Assembly (NCBI RefSeq): GCF_004799345.1
Contig: NZ_SSMC01000003.1
Coordinates: forward strand, 310,001-374,000
Source of the DNA: Robertkochia marina
GTDB lineage: Bacteria; Bacteroidota; Bacteroidia; Flavobacteriales; Flavobacteriaceae
Direction: 5' to 3'
Length of the DNA: 64,000 nucleotides
In this document: piece after piece, positions 42,916 to 53,907 of the stretch
Position numbering within the stretch: position 1 is the stretch's first letter
Layout of the letters: each line of letters starts with the position of its first letter
The notes under the pieces: generated by a model
What the model saw: only the letters and a program-made list of their open reading frames with translations
Told to the model about the DNA's origin: nothing
Database searches by the model: none
Program-made: the position numbers and the translations under genes

Positions 42916-43419
42916 ATGAAATCGTTTATTTTGACCGTTCTTCTAAGTTTCAACGTCAGCCTTTACGCGCAGGATGCAGATTGTAATTGTTGCGACAGCC
43001 CTCACCAGGCCTTTGATTTTTGGCTTGGTACGTGGGAGGTTTCTGATAAGGAAGGCAACCCGGTAGGGCAAAATCAGATCGATAAAAAAGAAGAAGGCTG
43101 TCTGATAGAGGAGCATTATTCCAGTCTCGATTCCGGCTTTTCCGGAAGAAGTTTCAATTTCTATAATTCTTCATTGAATCAATGGGAACAACTTTGGGTA
43201 GATAACCAGGGTACCTACCTCCACCTGAGAGGAAATCTGGTTGATGGTAATATGGTACTACAGGGTGAACAGCAGCATGAGGGTATGGTGCGCAGTGATC
43301 GCATTACCTGGTCAAAGCTTCAAGACGGTCGGGTGCGACAATTATGGGAACAGCGCCAGGGGCAGGAATCGTGGAAGGTTGTATTTGACGGGTATTACTC
43401 AAAAACGGTCGAGCCGTAA
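42916..43419 (+). CDS. secreted DUF1579-like protein
   Basis: 167 residues. Signal peptide to SLYAQ (residue 19), then CNCCDSPHQAFDFWLGTWEV, the WxGTW start of the DUF1579/lipocalin-like sheet, IDKKEEGCLIEEHYS, and FDGYYSK. Found secreted in many Bacteroidota; role unknown. Its 3' end overlaps the convergent kinase gene by 25 bases. Confidence 0.78.
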   Translation: MKSFILTVLLSFNVSLYAQDADCNCCDSPHQAFDFWLGTWEVSDKEGNPVGQNQIDKKEEGCLIEEHYSSLDSGFSGRSFNFYNSSLNQWEQLWVDNQGTYLHLRGNLVDGNMVLQGEQQHEGMVRSDRITWSKLQDGRVRQLWEQRQGQESWKVVFDGYYSKTVEP

Positions 43420-44378
43420 TTATTTCGAAGAATATCAAGGGTCTCCTCTTTCTTTTTGAATACATCAAAACCTCGTCCTTGTGTACGCAATGCGCCCAGT
43501 ACATTCCCGAAACGTGCGGCGTTGGCAGGGTCATTAGAAGTAACGAGTCCGTAGGCCAGGCCTCCTGCAAAAGAGTCACCACATCCGGTGGTGTCAATGA
43601 CTTCATTCACCTTGACCGAAGATACCCATTCTTTGATCATGGTCGTGCCATGCATACGATAGGTGGCACAACCGCGGGAATCCAGGGTTACATACAAAAG
43701 TTTGACCCCTGCTTTTAAGGTGTCATAGGCAAAATCGTCAAGATGCTCCGTGAGTTCTTCGTTGTAATCGGTCAATATGTTCTCATTTTCAAACCAGGAA
43801 AATTGAGATTCTTCAAGATTCATTTTAAGCACATCCATCCACGGAAACCAGTCGTATTTTTCTTTCCAGATCCGCCTCAGTCGTTTTCCTTCCTCGGTAA
43901 CCCAGCTGGTCGGGCCATGAGCATCAAAGATCACTCTGGCATCGCTGTTTTCTCTGATATATTTGAGGGTTTCCAGCGGGATCTCAAAATCGGTAATGGG
44001 AACAAGAACGAAGGCATCGACATCCAGAAAAGGGGCAACGTCTTCCGGGGAGATCGGGGCCATTCGTGAACTTTGGGTTTCCTGGCGGTTATTCTGATCT
44101 AAGAACTCCAGGTTGATCACGGTGCCCATATTCTTATCAGTGTAAATTCCTTCCGTCGAAATGTTTGAATAGGGGGAAAACAAATTCTTGATAGGCTCCA
44201 GGTCTTCCTGATGCACATGGCTCACAGGAATGACCTCACCCTCATTCTCCAGTAAATTGGCAAGAGCAATGGCCGGATGTGTAACGCATCCGTATTTTTT
44301 GATAACTTCTCCACGATGCGTTTTGATGGTATCCCTGGGAATAGGGCCCAACACTGCGATTCGTAATTTTTGCTTCAT
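43395..44378 (-). CDS. PfkB family carbohydrate/nucleoside kinase
   Basis: 327 residues with the PfkB fold. The catalytic block is IDTTGCGDSFAGGLAYGL near the C-terminus (GxGD anion hole and base Asp). N-terminus IAVLGPIPRDTIKT. Substrate (fructose, ribose, 2-keto-3-deoxygluconate, adenosine and others) cannot be told. Overlaps the convergent DUF1579-like gene by 25 bases. Confidence 0.88.
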   Translation of the reverse strand: MKQKLRIAVLGPIPRDTIKTHRGEVIKKYGCVTHPAIALANLLENEGEVIPVSHVHQEDLEPIKNLFSPYSNISTEGIYTDKNMGTVINLEFLDQNNRQETQSSRMAPISPEDVAPFLDVDAFVLVPITDFEIPLETLKYIRENSDARVIFDAHGPTSWVTEEGKRLRRIWKEKYDWFPWMDVLKMNLEESQFSWFENENILTDYNEELTEHLDDFAYDTLKAGVKLLYVTLDSRGCATYRMHGTTMIKEWVSSVKVNEVIDTTGCGDSFAGGLAYGLVTSNDPANAARFGNVLGALRTQGRGFDVFKKKEETLDILRNNYGSTVFE

Positions 44379-44587
44379 ACCCCGTTTTTTTCGGTTAGTT
44401 TTCTGATAAATGGTTTTATAAATGTATGGATTTCACTTGAATTCGGGATAAGATTCTCGATGTGCCCCCAGGTGTTTCATTGTATATCCTGAAATAATAG
44501 GGCTCTAACTCATTTCTTTTTTGGTTTATTCCGAATTTAAAAGGTCATTTTTTGCATTTTAATTAAATTGCGGACACCAAAAAAGCA

Positions 44588-47500
44588 ATGAAAAACACAA
44601 TGGAAAAACAGAAGCCATACCAGCCTACACATAAGGTACGCATCGTTACTGCGGCCTCACTTTTTGATGGTCATGATGCAGCGATAAATATTATGAGACG
44701 TATGATCCAGTCTACCGGAGTAGAGGTCATACACCTGGGGCATGACAGAAGTGTTGAAGAGGTGGTAAATACTGCTATTCAGGAAGATGCTAATGCAATA
44801 GCCATGACTTCTTACCAGGGAGGTCATAATGAATACTTTAAATATATGTATGACCTTCTTCAGGAGAAGGGGGCTTCACACATTAAGATCTTCGGTGGCG
44901 GTGGAGGAGTGATCCTTCCTGAGGAGATCCGTGAGCTGATGGATTATGGGATTACGCGTATCTATTCTCCCGATGACGGGAGAGAAATGGGATTGCAGGG
45001 TATGATCAATGATCTGGTTAAACAATCAGATTTCCCTATCGGAGATCGGCTCAACGGTGAGATAGAAACGCTTAAAGAAAAGAACCCCATGGCTATTGCC
45101 AGGATCATTTCGGCTGCAGAGAACTATTACGATGCTTCTAAGGAGGTGCTTCAAACCATACATGAAGAGAATAAGACCTCTACAACCCCGGTACTGGGAA
45201 TTACCGGTACGGGAGGTGCCGGGAAAAGTAGTCTTGTTGATGAGATCGTACGCAGATTCCTGGCAGATTTTCCTGAAAAATCAATCGGGATCATCTCTGT
45301 GGATCCCTCCAAAAGGAAAACCGGAGGCGCCTTGCTGGGTGACCGTATTCGAATGAACGCTATTAACAGCCCACGGGTTTATATGCGAAGCCTTGCCACA
45401 CGTCAGTCCAACCTGGCACTTTCCAAGCATGTGGCAGAAGCTGTAGAAGTGTTAAAGGCGGCCCAATATGACCTGGTCATTCTTGAGACCTCAGGTATTG
45501 GCCAGAGTGATACCGAGATCCTGGACCACTCTGATGTCTCTCTCTATGTCATGACGCCCGAATTCGGAGCAGCCACTCAATTGGAAAAGATCGATATGCT
45601 CGATTTTGCCGACCTGGTGGCTATCAATAAATTTGACAAACGCGGAGCCCTGGATGCTTTAAGAGATGTTAAAAAACAATATCAGCGAAATCACCAGTTG
45701 TGGGATAGCGCACCTGATTCCATGCCTGTATATGGCACCATAGCATCTCAGTTTAACGACCCGGGAATGAACACCCTGTATAAGGCCATCATGGATACCC
45801 TGGTAGAAAAGACGGAGACGACCCTGCGATCAGATTATGAACTGAGCAAGGCCATGAGCGAGAAGATCTATGTGATACCTCCAAACCGTACCAGATATCT
45901 TTCAGAGATCGCCGAAAATAACAGGGCTTACGATCGCACGGCAGAGAAGCAAAAAGAGGTAGCTCAGAAATTATTTGGGATCTTTACCACCCTGGCTTCT
46001 GTAAGTGGTAAAACACCCGTGTTGAATCAATACGGTATTGACAGGGAAAACCTTGAACCTTTAATGGGAGGAGAGCAGGGCGATTTCATCAAATTATTGC
46101 TGGCAGAATTTGATCGTGTTAAACTCAACCTGGATCCACATAACTGGGAGGTGATCATTGGCTGGGATGAGAAGGTGAACAAATACAAAGAGCCCGTATA
46201 TCGCTTTAAGGTGAGAGACAAAGAAATCTCGATACAAACGCATACAGAGTCTCTGTCGCATTCGCAGATCCCGAAGGTAGCCCTGCCTAAATATGAGGCA
46301 TGGGGAGATATTCTTCAATGGGTACTTCAGGAGAATGTGCCGGGAGAGTTTCCATATACTTCAGGGTTGTATCCGTTTAAGCGTACCGGAGAAGACCCTA
46401 CCCGGATGTTTGCCGGGGAAGGAGGGCCTGAGCGTACCAACAGAAGATTTCATTATGTAAGTCTTGGTATGCCTGCAAAACGCTTGTCTACCGCTTTTGA
46501 TTCTGTAACCCTATACGGGAATGACCCGGATCATCGTCCCGATATTTACGGAAAAATTGGAAATGCCGGCGTTTCGGTATGTTGCCTGGATGATGCTAAA
46601 AAGCTGTATTCAGGCTTTGATCTTGCCGATGCACTTACCTCGGTAAGTATGACCATTAATGGTCCGGCTCCGATGCTGCTTGGGTTCTTTATGAATGCTG
46701 CCATAGATCAGCAATGTGAGAAATATATCAAGGCTGAAGGACTGGAGGAAGAGGTCGAGAAAAAGATCGAAGCTATTTATAAGGAAAAAGGCATCGAAAG
46801 ACCGGTGTATCACGGGTATTCCAAAGACGGTACATCAGGGGCAAATGTTTTACCTGAAGGTAATGATGGCCTGGGCTTGATGTTGCTGGGAGTTACAGGA
46901 GATCAGGTGCTGCCTGCAGAGGTGTATGAGAAGATCAAAAAGGATACCCTGGCACAAGTAAGAGGTACTGTGCAGGCTGATATCCTCAAGGAAGACCAGG
47001 CGCAGAACACCTGTATATTTTCTACAGAGTTCGCCCTGCGATTAATGGGAGATGTGCAGGAGTACTTCATTGAAAAGAATGTGCGTAATTTCTACTCTGT
47101 TTCCATTTCAGGGTACCATATAGCAGAAGCGGGAGCCAACCCGATCACCCAGCTGGCCTTTACCCTGGCTAACGGATTTACCTATGTGGAGTATTACCTG
47201 AGCAGAGGGATGGATATTAATCAGTTCGGTCCCAACCTGTCTTTCTTCTTCTCTAATGGTGTTGACCCTGAATATGCGGTCATCGGAAGGGTGGCCAGAA
47301 GAATTTGGTCGAAGGCTCTGAAACACAAATACGGAGCCAATAAACGGGCCCAAATGCTCAAGTATCACATTCAGACCTCAGGGCGTTCTCTGCATGCACA
47401 GGAGATCGATTTCAATGATATCAGAACCACCCTGCAAGCACTTTATGCCATTTATGATAACTGTAATTCTCTTCATACCAATGCGTACGATGAGGCTATT

Positions 47501-48061
47501 ACCACTCCTACCGAAGATTCAGTACGACGAGCTATGGCTATTCAGTTGATCATTAATAAGGAGCTGGGGCTGGCTAAAAATGAAAACCCGCTGCAGGGAA
47601 GTTTTATTATAGAAGAGCTAACCGACCTGGTAGAAGAGGCTGTATTGTCTGAATTTGACAGGATCACTGAAAGAGGAGGAGTGCTTGGAGCCATGGAGAC
47701 CATGTATCAGCGCTCACAGATCCAGGAAGAGAGCCTGCATTATGAAACCCTAAAGCATTCAGGAGAATACCCGATCATTGGGGTTAATACGTTCTTAAGC
47801 AGCAAAGGATCGCCTACGGTAATACCCCAGGAGGTGATCAGGGCAACAGAAAAAGAAAAGGAACAACAGATAAACACCCTGAACCGTTTGCATAAGGTAT
47901 ATCCTGAAAAGGCAAAGGATGCTCTTGACAGGGTGAAGAAAGCGGCTGTTCAGAATGAGAATATGTTTAATGAACTCATGGAGGCTACCAAGGTATGTTC
48001 CCTGGGGCAGATCACTACCGCCCTGTTTGAAGTAGGAGGGCAATACCGCAGAAATATGTAA
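44588..48061 (+). CDS. icmF: fused isobutyryl-CoA mutase IcmF
   Basis: 1157 residues in one chain: cobalamin-binding domain (about 15-150, [13 protein letters not shown] and GGGGGVI), MeaB/ArgK-type GTPase chaperone (about 195-460, [30 protein letters not shown]), then the mutase barrel (about 540-1100, [41 protein letters not shown]). This order is that of IcmF, and the PF rather than PT-MY substrate loop favours isobutyryl-/n-butyryl-CoA over methylmalonyl-CoA. Needs adenosylcobalamin. Complete; ends at a 20-bp terminator. Confidence 0.9.
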   Translation: MKNTMEKQKPYQPTHKVRIVTAASLFDGHDAAINIMRRMIQSTGVEVIHLGHDRSVEEVVNTAIQEDANAIAMTSYQGGHNEYFKYMYDLLQEKGASHIKIFGGGGGVILPEEIRELMDYGITRIYSPDDGREMGLQGMINDLVKQSDFPIGDRLNGEIETLKEKNPMAIARIISAAENYYDASKEVLQTIHEENKTSTTPVLGITGTGGAGKSSLVDEIVRRFLADFPEKSIGIISVDPSKRKTGGALLGDRIRMNAINSPRVYMRSLATRQSNLALSKHVAEAVEVLKAAQYDLVILETSGIGQSDTEILDHSDVSLYVMTPEFGAATQLEKIDMLDFADLVAINKFDKRGALDALRDVKKQYQRNHQLWDSAPDSMPVYGTIASQFNDPGMNTLYKAIMDTLVEKTETTLRSDYELSKAMSEKIYVIPPNRTRYLSEIAENNRAYDRTAEKQKEVAQKLFGIFTTLASVSGKTPVLNQYGIDRENLEPLMGGEQGDFIKLLLAEFDRVKLNLDPHNWEVIIGWDEKVNKYKEPVYRFKVRDKEISIQTHTESLSHSQIPKVALPKYEAWGDILQWVLQENVPGEFPYTSGLYPFKRTGEDPTRMFAGEGGPERTNRRFHYVSLGMPAKRLSTAFDSVTLYGNDPDHRPDIYGKIGNAGVSVCCLDDAKKLYSGFDLADALTSVSMTINGPAPMLLGFFMNAAIDQQCEKYIKAEGLEEEVEKKIEAIYKEKGIERPVYHGYSKDGTSGANVLPEGNDGLGLMLLGVTGDQVLPAEVYEKIKKDTLAQVRGTVQADILKEDQAQNTCIFSTEFALRLMGDVQEYFIEKNVRNFYSVSISGYHIAEAGANPITQLAFTLANGFTYVEYYLSRGMDINQFGPNLSFFFSNGVDPEYAVIGRVARRIWSKALKHKYGANKRAQMLKYHIQTSGRSLHAQEIDFNDIRTTLQALYAIYDNCNSLHTNAYDEAITTPTEDSVRRAMAIQLIINKELGLAKNENPLQGSFIIEELTDLVEEAVLSEFDRITERGGVLGAMETMYQRSQIQEESLHYETLKHSGEYPIIGVNTFLSSKGSPTVIPQEVIRATEKEKEQQINTLNRLHKVYPEKAKDALDRVKKAAVQNENMFNELMEATKVCSLGQITTALFEVGGQYRRNM

Positions 48062-48073
48062 GCTGGTATTTAC

Positions 48074-48119
48074 AATAAAATAAAAAGGCTGTCCGGAAAG
48101 ACAGCCTTTTTATTTTATT
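48074..48119. terminator. 20-bp bidirectional terminator
   Basis: A perfect 20-bp stem: 48074-48093 pairs with 48100-48119 around CGGAAA, core AAAAAGGCTGTC/GACAGCCTTTTT with A/T-rich extensions on both sides. Serves icmF and the convergent gene. Confidence 0.9.
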
Positions 48120-48134
48120 GGTTCAGTACTCTTT

Positions 48135-48563
48135 TTAATTTAATTCGCGCAGTCGCCCGACCCAGTGACTTTGTAACTTTCTGAACTGAACGATCTCGTT
48201 TTGTAAACGCTTGACGAAGGTTTTGGAATGACCCAGCCTGCTGTCTATTTGCTCACAATAGCGCTGAAGCTTGCCGGTTTCCTGCTGTAAAAACCGCAGG
48301 CTTTTTATACGCATCAGCGGGTCCGGAGATCCTTCTACCATGGCTATGCTCGGAGCAAGACCGATAGAGGAAGACAGTAAACTGCTGGAAATTCTGTCCA
48401 GGCGTTCTCTTGAAAGACTCATATCAAGAAGATTTTTATCGGCTGTAGCCAGTCGTACCAATTCACGGCTCATGGAAAAGATCTCAACGGCCTTTTTATA
48501 CACCGGTAAGTCTTGAGCCCTACGGTTACCCTGAGGGTAAGAGATTCGAGAAGTCATCATCAT
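48135..48563 (-). CDS. hypothetical helical protein
   Basis: 142 residues, mostly alpha-helical (AVEIFSMSRELVRLATADKN, IKSLRFLQQETGKLQRYCEQI), no signal peptide or membrane helix. I do not recognise a family. The gene has normal codon use and ends at the shared terminator of icmF; start is one of three consecutive Met codons. Confidence 0.65.
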   Translation of the reverse strand: MMMTSRISYPQGNRRAQDLPVYKKAVEIFSMSRELVRLATADKNLLDMSLSRERLDRISSSLLSSSIGLAPSIAMVEGSPDPLMRIKSLRFLQQETGKLQRYCEQIDSRLGHSKTFVKRLQNEIVQFRKLQSHWVGRLRELN

Positions 48564-48679
48564 TGCATTTTGCTACTCCTAAAATTAGTCTACAAATCCT
48601 TGAGTGCTATTTAATTTTAAAAGTAAAAATGTATATTTAGTTTAATTTTAAAGGATAAATATTATTTAAAACTTTATAA

Positions 48680-49126
48680 GTGAGGTTAGATAAGCTCAAT
48701 TGGGAAATTTTACATCTTTTGCAAGAGAATGCACGGCTTTCGAATGCAGAGATCGGGAGGAAGGTAGGCCTCTCATCTCCCGCAGTAACAGAACGGATAA
48801 AAAAAATGGAAGACCTTGGGGTTATAAAACGATATCGGGCTGAGGTTGATTACACGGCAGCCGGATTTCAGCTTAAGGCTATTATCACCGTAAGAGCCTT
48901 TATGGGGAAATTAAAAGCCTTTCTGGAAAAGGTGGAAGAGTTTCATGAGGTTATTAACTGCTACCGTATTACCGGTAATGAGAATATCATCATGGAGGTG
49001 GTGTTTTATGATCATAAGCACCTGGAAGGATTTATAGATAAACTGATCACCTATGGCGAAACCAGGACTCACATTGTATTGTCAAATATTGTAACCCATA
49101 ACCCTATTAAAAGTACCTGGTCGTAA
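48680..49126 (+). CDS. Lrp/AsnC family transcriptional regulator 2
   Basis: 148 residues. HTH NAEIGRKVGLSSPAVTERIKKMEDLG, then AsnC ligand domain (VRAFMGKLKAF, ITGNENIIMEVVFYD). Start must be GTG at 48680: a TAA lies directly before it and the first ATG is inside conserved sequence. Distinct from the Lrp at 5002. Possible target genes are not clear; the gene before is convergent. Confidence 0.88.
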   Translation: MRLDKLNWEILHLLQENARLSNAEIGRKVGLSSPAVTERIKKMEDLGVIKRYRAEVDYTAAGFQLKAIITVRAFMGKLKAFLEKVEEFHEVINCYRITGNENIIMEVVFYDHKHLEGFIDKLITYGETRTHIVLSNIVTHNPIKSTWS

Positions 49127-49243
49127 TTTTAGTCGATAATACCTAAACTGGTATAAAAATTGAATAGCGGTAAGACAGGTTTAGTGTAGGAAAAATTTGA
49201 ACCCTTTCGAATTATATATAATTTTATATTTATAATACTTTTT

Positions 49244-50635
49244 ATGAACGGTATCAAAAGGTGGTTAATTGTTTTAGCAGGTATCCCGGGCTTCGTTTGG
49301 GGTCAGGCAGAGGTGTTTAAAGGACGCGTAGTCGATTCGGTAGAAGTGACTCAAGGAACCTTTCTCTCGTATTACCTGCCCGTTAACTACGATGAGAAGT
49401 CTTCATGGCCTGTTATTTATAGTTTTGACCCATCAGGAAATTCTCATAAGGCGGTAGCTTCTTTCCAAGATGCAGCAGAAAAATACGGATACATCGTATT
49501 GTCATGCGATGCTATAAAGAATGGAAGTTACCAGGAAAATTACAAGCACGCTCGCGATCTTTTCGAAGCCTCTGAAACCATGTTTAACCTGGATACGGTC
49601 AATCAGTTCACTGCCGGCTTTTCAGGTGGGGGAAGATTGGCTATGGCCATTGCCGGACTTTCCAATGATATAAGCGGCGTTATTTCAGCCGGAGCCGGAC
49701 TAAGCACGGCCTCTACGAATTGGTTAAGGAACCATCCTTTTATTTTTATTGGAATTAGTGGTAATGAAGATTTCAACTACACAGAAGTCAAAATGACAGA
49801 AAGGATATTCACCGCCCTTAAGTATCCCATTGAGATCATAACGTTCGAGGGCGGACACGAGTGGCCTCCTTCAGAAGTTATTGAGAAAGCAGTAAGAGAT
49901 CTCTCTGTGCTGATGTTCAGCAGGGGGAAGTTAAAATACACCGAAGAGAAGCTTTCGGAGATCTGGGAGGAGGAATTGACTTATAATACAACCCTTCAAA
50001 AGAAAGGTCATTGGGTATGGGCCTATAAGGATTTGGAAAAGAAACGTGATTGGTATGCCATATACGACCGTGATAATGAGCTAAAAGATATGCAGCGGGA
50101 TATTCGGCGGAATAAACAGTATCGTTCACAACGGTCAGAAATGAAATATGTAGATGAAATCGAGGCGCTCTATCTTCAGGAATATGTTGATTTTCTGATA
50201 GAAGATATACGGGCAGGGGAGTTGGAGGCCCTGGGATATTGGGATCAGGAGCTTAGCCAGTTCGATCGTTCCTTTACCAAAAGTAAAAAGGAGGCTGAAA
50301 AGGATATGTCTGTTCGCATCAAATCAATGCTGGAAGTGATCGCCTTGCAAGCCAAAACGTCATTAGAAGAGCCGGAGGCATTTGATCAGCTGTTATTTAT
50401 AAATATTTTTCTTACCCTTTTGGATGATCAGGATCACGGTGCGTACCTTGAAGCAGTGCGCTTGGCGGTAGCGACGGGAAAATATGATGTAGCCCTTTAT
50501 TATACTGATAAATTGCTGGAAACAGGATTTAAAGATATTGATCGGTTGCGCAATTACCCCGGCATTACTTTGTTGCGAATTCAACCTGAATTTGGAGACG
50601 TACTACTTAAATATGGATTTAAGCCGAGGTTCTAA
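49244..50635 (+). CDS. secreted alpha/beta hydrolase with unknown C-terminal half
   Basis: 463 residues. Signal peptide ends at VWGQ (residue 21). First half: oxyanion VIYSFDPSG, nucleophile AGFSGGG (Ser127), possible acid GNEDF (175-176), His205 in EGGHEWP; these resemble the PHB-depolymerase/dienelactone group. Second half (about 230-463) is helical and repeat-like (ELEALGYWDQELSQF, ARLAVATGKYDVAL, LLETGFKDIDRLRNYPG) and may hold TPR-type helices. Substrate unknown. Stand-alone gene. Confidence 0.72.
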   Translation: MNGIKRWLIVLAGIPGFVWGQAEVFKGRVVDSVEVTQGTFLSYYLPVNYDEKSSWPVIYSFDPSGNSHKAVASFQDAAEKYGYIVLSCDAIKNGSYQENYKHARDLFEASETMFNLDTVNQFTAGFSGGGRLAMAIAGLSNDISGVISAGAGLSTASTNWLRNHPFIFIGISGNEDFNYTEVKMTERIFTALKYPIEIITFEGGHEWPPSEVIEKAVRDLSVLMFSRGKLKYTEEKLSEIWEEELTYNTTLQKKGHWVWAYKDLEKKRDWYAIYDRDNELKDMQRDIRRNKQYRSQRSEMKYVDEIEALYLQEYVDFLIEDIRAGELEALGYWDQELSQFDRSFTKSKKEAEKDMSVRIKSMLEVIALQAKTSLEEPEAFDQLLFINIFLTLLDDQDHGAYLEAVRLAVATGKYDVALYYTDKLLETGFKDIDRLRNYPGITLLRIQPEFGDVLLKYGFKPRF

Positions 50636-50798
50636 TTCCATTAGTTTGAATTCTCCTGCGCATTATCGAATTTTTTTAACTTATTCCCGTACTATTGTTA
50701 TAAATGAAACAATACAGCTACCTTTGAGGTAGTATTTTTGTTTTAGAATTGTTTAGTTAGTAAGGTTTGAAAAGGGGAGGACGATAGTCTTTCCCTTT

Positions 50799-51515
50799 TT
50801 ACTTTTGTTGAATGATCATATGAGGTACCTCGCTGCCTGTCCAATCGATCACCAGTCCGTCGGCCAACTCCTGGGCCTTGTCTTTCCCGTATAACAGCTC
50901 AGTCAGATATAAGGCAGCTTCGAAGCTTTTGGCCCCTCCCGCGGAGGTAATGTACTTGCCGTCATGAACGAAAAGCACGCTGTCGGCTATCCTTAGCTGA
51001 GGAAACCGTTCTCTGTAGGTGTCAATATCTGCCGGGAAGGTGGTGGAGGTAACCGTGTCTAGAAGGCCTGCGTGTGCCAGAACAAAAGCTCCGTCACAAT
51101 GCGATGTAACCCATTCGGCATCGGCAGCTGTTTTCTTCACCCAATTGATCATGACAGTGTCTTCAAGGTCAGTGTCTAAATGGTGCTCAGCACTTGGCAC
51201 TACCAGGATGTCAATGGCAGGAAGAGTGTCACTGGTGTAATCGTAATCGGGGAGTATTCTCAAACCTTCAAAAGTGGTAACAGGTTGCTTTGTATTGGCA
51301 ACGGTGAAAACATTCATGGGCTTTATAGAGTCGCGGTAGTGGGTGTGCTGAAATATATCATAGGGAGCCGTTAATTCAGTATTGAAAGTGCCATCCATGA
51401 TGAGAAAGGCTACGTTATAGGCATTTCTGTTAAGCTCTTTATTTACAGGTTGTTTATTCTGTTGGTCGCAGGCAAGCAAAAGAACGAAGACGGCAAGAAA
51501 AAGGATGTTTTTCAT
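50799..51515 (-). CDS. DJ-1/PfpI family lipoprotein
   Basis: 238 residues from the ATG of MKNILFLA. Lipobox LLAC (Cys16). DJ-1/PfpI core: IDILVVPSAEHHL, nucleophile elbow Cys in TSHCDGAFVLAHAG, IADSVLFVHDG, TSAGGAKSFE. The Cys and nearby His may form a glyoxalase/deglycase/ amidase-type site; family members do many reactions. The lipid anchor puts it in the envelope, unlike typical cytosolic DJ-1. Single gene. Confidence 0.85.
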   Translation of the reverse strand: MKNILFLAVFVLLLACDQQNKQPVNKELNRNAYNVAFLIMDGTFNTELTAPYDIFQHTHYRDSIKPMNVFTVANTKQPVTTFEGLRILPDYDYTSDTLPAIDILVVPSAEHHLDTDLEDTVMINWVKKTAADAEWVTSHCDGAFVLAHAGLLDTVTSTTFPADIDTYRERFPQLRIADSVLFVHDGKYITSAGGAKSFEAALYLTELLYGKDKAQELADGLVIDWTGSEVPHMIIQQK

Positions 51516-51712
51516 CTTATAAGTAATAGAATTATAACGGACCATAATCCGAATATTTTAGCAGGTGTTAAGTAACAGGAAGAAGTTTTTTAATTGGTGG
51601 GTGGCTGAAAATTCCGTTCGATCTTGTCTGTTTGAATAAAGTATCAATTGTTGAATTCAGCCGGTATTTTTTGGGTGTTGAGGTTTGAAGTCTGCAAATG
51701 TGATGGGCCTGA

Positions 51713-53824
51713 TCAATCCATCATTTCAACAGATTCCGGAATCTCCTGTACCTCTTTCTCGTATTTTTCAAGGGTAAAGAAGAAGCTGCTGCCTAATCCA
51801 ATAGCAGATTTAACCCTGAATTCTCCACCACTTTTAGTGATCATTTCCTTACACAGACTGAGTCCGATTCCGGTTCCCTTTTCGTTATTGGTTCCGTAGG
51901 TTGATTCCATGTAGGAGCTTTGAGAGTAGAGTTTTTCTATGGTTTTTTGGTCCATACCCACTCCGGTGTCTTTTACTTCCACCTCCCAGCTGCCGTCAAT
52001 TTCCTGTGCCTTAATGATGATGGCTCCGTTGTTATTGGTGAATTTAATAGCATTAGAGATCAGGTTTCTGAAAACAATGGTGATCTGATCGGCATCTGCG
52101 TAGATTACTGCCTCTTTAGGAATTTCGTTGCGAATAAAAAGTTTCTTCTCTTTAGCCTGGTGGATGAGCAGGTCAACCGACTGGTTGGCCAGTTGATGAA
52201 GGTTGTGTTTTTGAGGGTTGTTCTGTGCACCCTTCATCTGCTGTCTTGACCACAAAAGGAGGTTGTTCAGGGTAAAAGACACATTCTTTACCTGATTGCT
52301 TAGCTGGGGAGCAAAATCTATAAAATCTTCGGGGCCAATCTGCTTATCATTGAGCAGGTCAATAAGGTTGTTCAAGGAGGCCAGCGGTGAGCGAAGGTCG
52401 TGACTAATGATCGAGAAGAGCTTGATCTTTGTTTCGTTCATCCAGTTTAATGAACGCTCCCTGCGTCGAAGTACATTATTCTTTTTGGTTAGGAGGTCGT
52501 TTAATTTTCGTTCCAGTTTTCTGCTTCGCTGGGTCATGAAGAGTACCGTGAGCAGGATCAAAACACCTCCCGTTGATACCAAAAGGAGAAAACGATGTTT
52601 ATTTTGGTTGCGCTGGTTTTGTATATCAAACTTTTCCTGCGCTCTTTGCTGTTCCTGTTTTGCTTCTATATTGGCAACGCTTTGGATGTTCTTTTCATGG
52701 AAGAGACTGTCACTGTATTTTTTGAAGATCTTATGATAGTAGAGGGCGTTGGCAAGATCGCCTTCAGATTCGTAGGTTTTAAATAAGGTCTCTGCACTTT
52801 GAATGGCTACGGAGAGTTCTCCCAGCATCATCGACTTTTTTAAGGCCATTTCAGCATACTCCTTGGTTAGCCCATATTTTTCCTGACCTCGGTAAGCTTC
52901 AGACATCGCGTGGTCTAAAGAGGCTTTCTCTCTGGGGTCTTCCAATTGCTTTTGGAGGTCGGAGGCATTGCCATAGGCTTCCAGTGCCAGGCGGTAGTAA
53001 CCCTGATCCAGATAGATATCACCTTTTACCCTTTCAGCAAAAGCCAGCCAATCCATGGCCTCTTCTTCAGCTAAAATGTCAATAGCTTCATTGATGAAGA
53101 TCACTGCATCTTCGTGTTGATCAAGTTTAAGGTGACGCTGTGCCTTATTAGCCAAGGTTTGGCCTATAGCAAGCTGGTTGTTATCGATTTGCCGGTTATA
53201 CAGGTCGGCTTTATTAATGTATTCTAAAGCCTTGTCGTAAAATTCAAGTATAAAATAATTTTCTGATAGTCCTCCATAGGCCGCAGAGAGATACTCATTG
53301 GTCTTTGCATCCAGCTTAGCATTTTTAGCCTGAGCCTCTTTTAGTTTCCGCTCTCCAAACTGAACCACTTTGAGGTAGTAGTTATTTGATTCTTCGATAT
53401 CGCCCAAATAGGCGTAGAAAATCGCTGTGTCATGATAACAGGCGTACTTGTGATACTCATCCTTACTGCTCAGGGCTATGGCCTCGGCTTCGGCCATGAG
53501 TTCGAGAGCCTCATTTAATTGGCCTGCCTCAGACAGGTATAAGCTGATAATACTCCTGGCCTTGATCTGTTCTTTATGAAAATCAAGATCATCAGCAAGC
53601 TTCATGGCCTTTTTAGCATAATAGCCAGCACTGTCATTGGATATGTAAATTAAAGATGCTGCGAGCTTATTTAAACGAACCACTTCAAGAGAATCTCCCC
53701 TGTAAGTTGCCTGAAGAATTTTCTCTTCCTTAAATACCTGCATGTTTTGAGTGTCAGGAGAAAGATCCTGGGCAAAACCATAGCAGGCTGCTAAGAGAAG
53801 AGTAAAAAGTAGTTTTAGGTTCAT
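51713..53824 (-). CDS. TPR-sensor histidine kinase
   Basis: 703 residues. Signal peptide; a long periplasmic TPR-type domain of about 360 residues (repeats such as YYAKKAMKLADDLDFHKEQ, YNRQIDNNQLAIGQTLANKAQ); one membrane helix FLLLVSTGGVLILLTVLFM; a coiled coil; HisKA with IISHDLRSPLASL; then HATPase with NLISNAIKFTN, DTGVGM and GTGIGLSL. No response regulator or DNA-binding output domain adjoins. Senses an unknown signal via TPRs and phosphorylates a distant partner. Confidence 0.9.
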   Translation of the reverse strand: MNLKLLFTLLLAACYGFAQDLSPDTQNMQVFKEEKILQATYRGDSLEVVRLNKLAASLIYISNDSAGYYAKKAMKLADDLDFHKEQIKARSIISLYLSEAGQLNEALELMAEAEAIALSSKDEYHKYACYHDTAIFYAYLGDIEESNNYYLKVVQFGERKLKEAQAKNAKLDAKTNEYLSAAYGGLSENYFILEFYDKALEYINKADLYNRQIDNNQLAIGQTLANKAQRHLKLDQHEDAVIFINEAIDILAEEEAMDWLAFAERVKGDIYLDQGYYRLALEAYGNASDLQKQLEDPREKASLDHAMSEAYRGQEKYGLTKEYAEMALKKSMMLGELSVAIQSAETLFKTYESEGDLANALYYHKIFKKYSDSLFHEKNIQSVANIEAKQEQQRAQEKFDIQNQRNQNKHRFLLLVSTGGVLILLTVLFMTQRSRKLERKLNDLLTKKNNVLRRRERSLNWMNETKIKLFSIISHDLRSPLASLNNLIDLLNDKQIGPEDFIDFAPQLSNQVKNVSFTLNNLLLWSRQQMKGAQNNPQKHNLHQLANQSVDLLIHQAKEKKLFIRNEIPKEAVIYADADQITIVFRNLISNAIKFTNNNGAIIIKAQEIDGSWEVEVKDTGVGMDQKTIEKLYSQSSYMESTYGTNNEKGTGIGLSLCKEMITKSGGEFRVKSAIGLGSSFFFTLEKYEKEVQEIPESVEMMD

Positions 53825-53907
53825 TTATAGATATAAGGGTTATCAAATTTAACAAAATATTTTAATGAGCCTAACGTCTGAGGATTAAATTCTATACTTT
53901 AAAAGAA

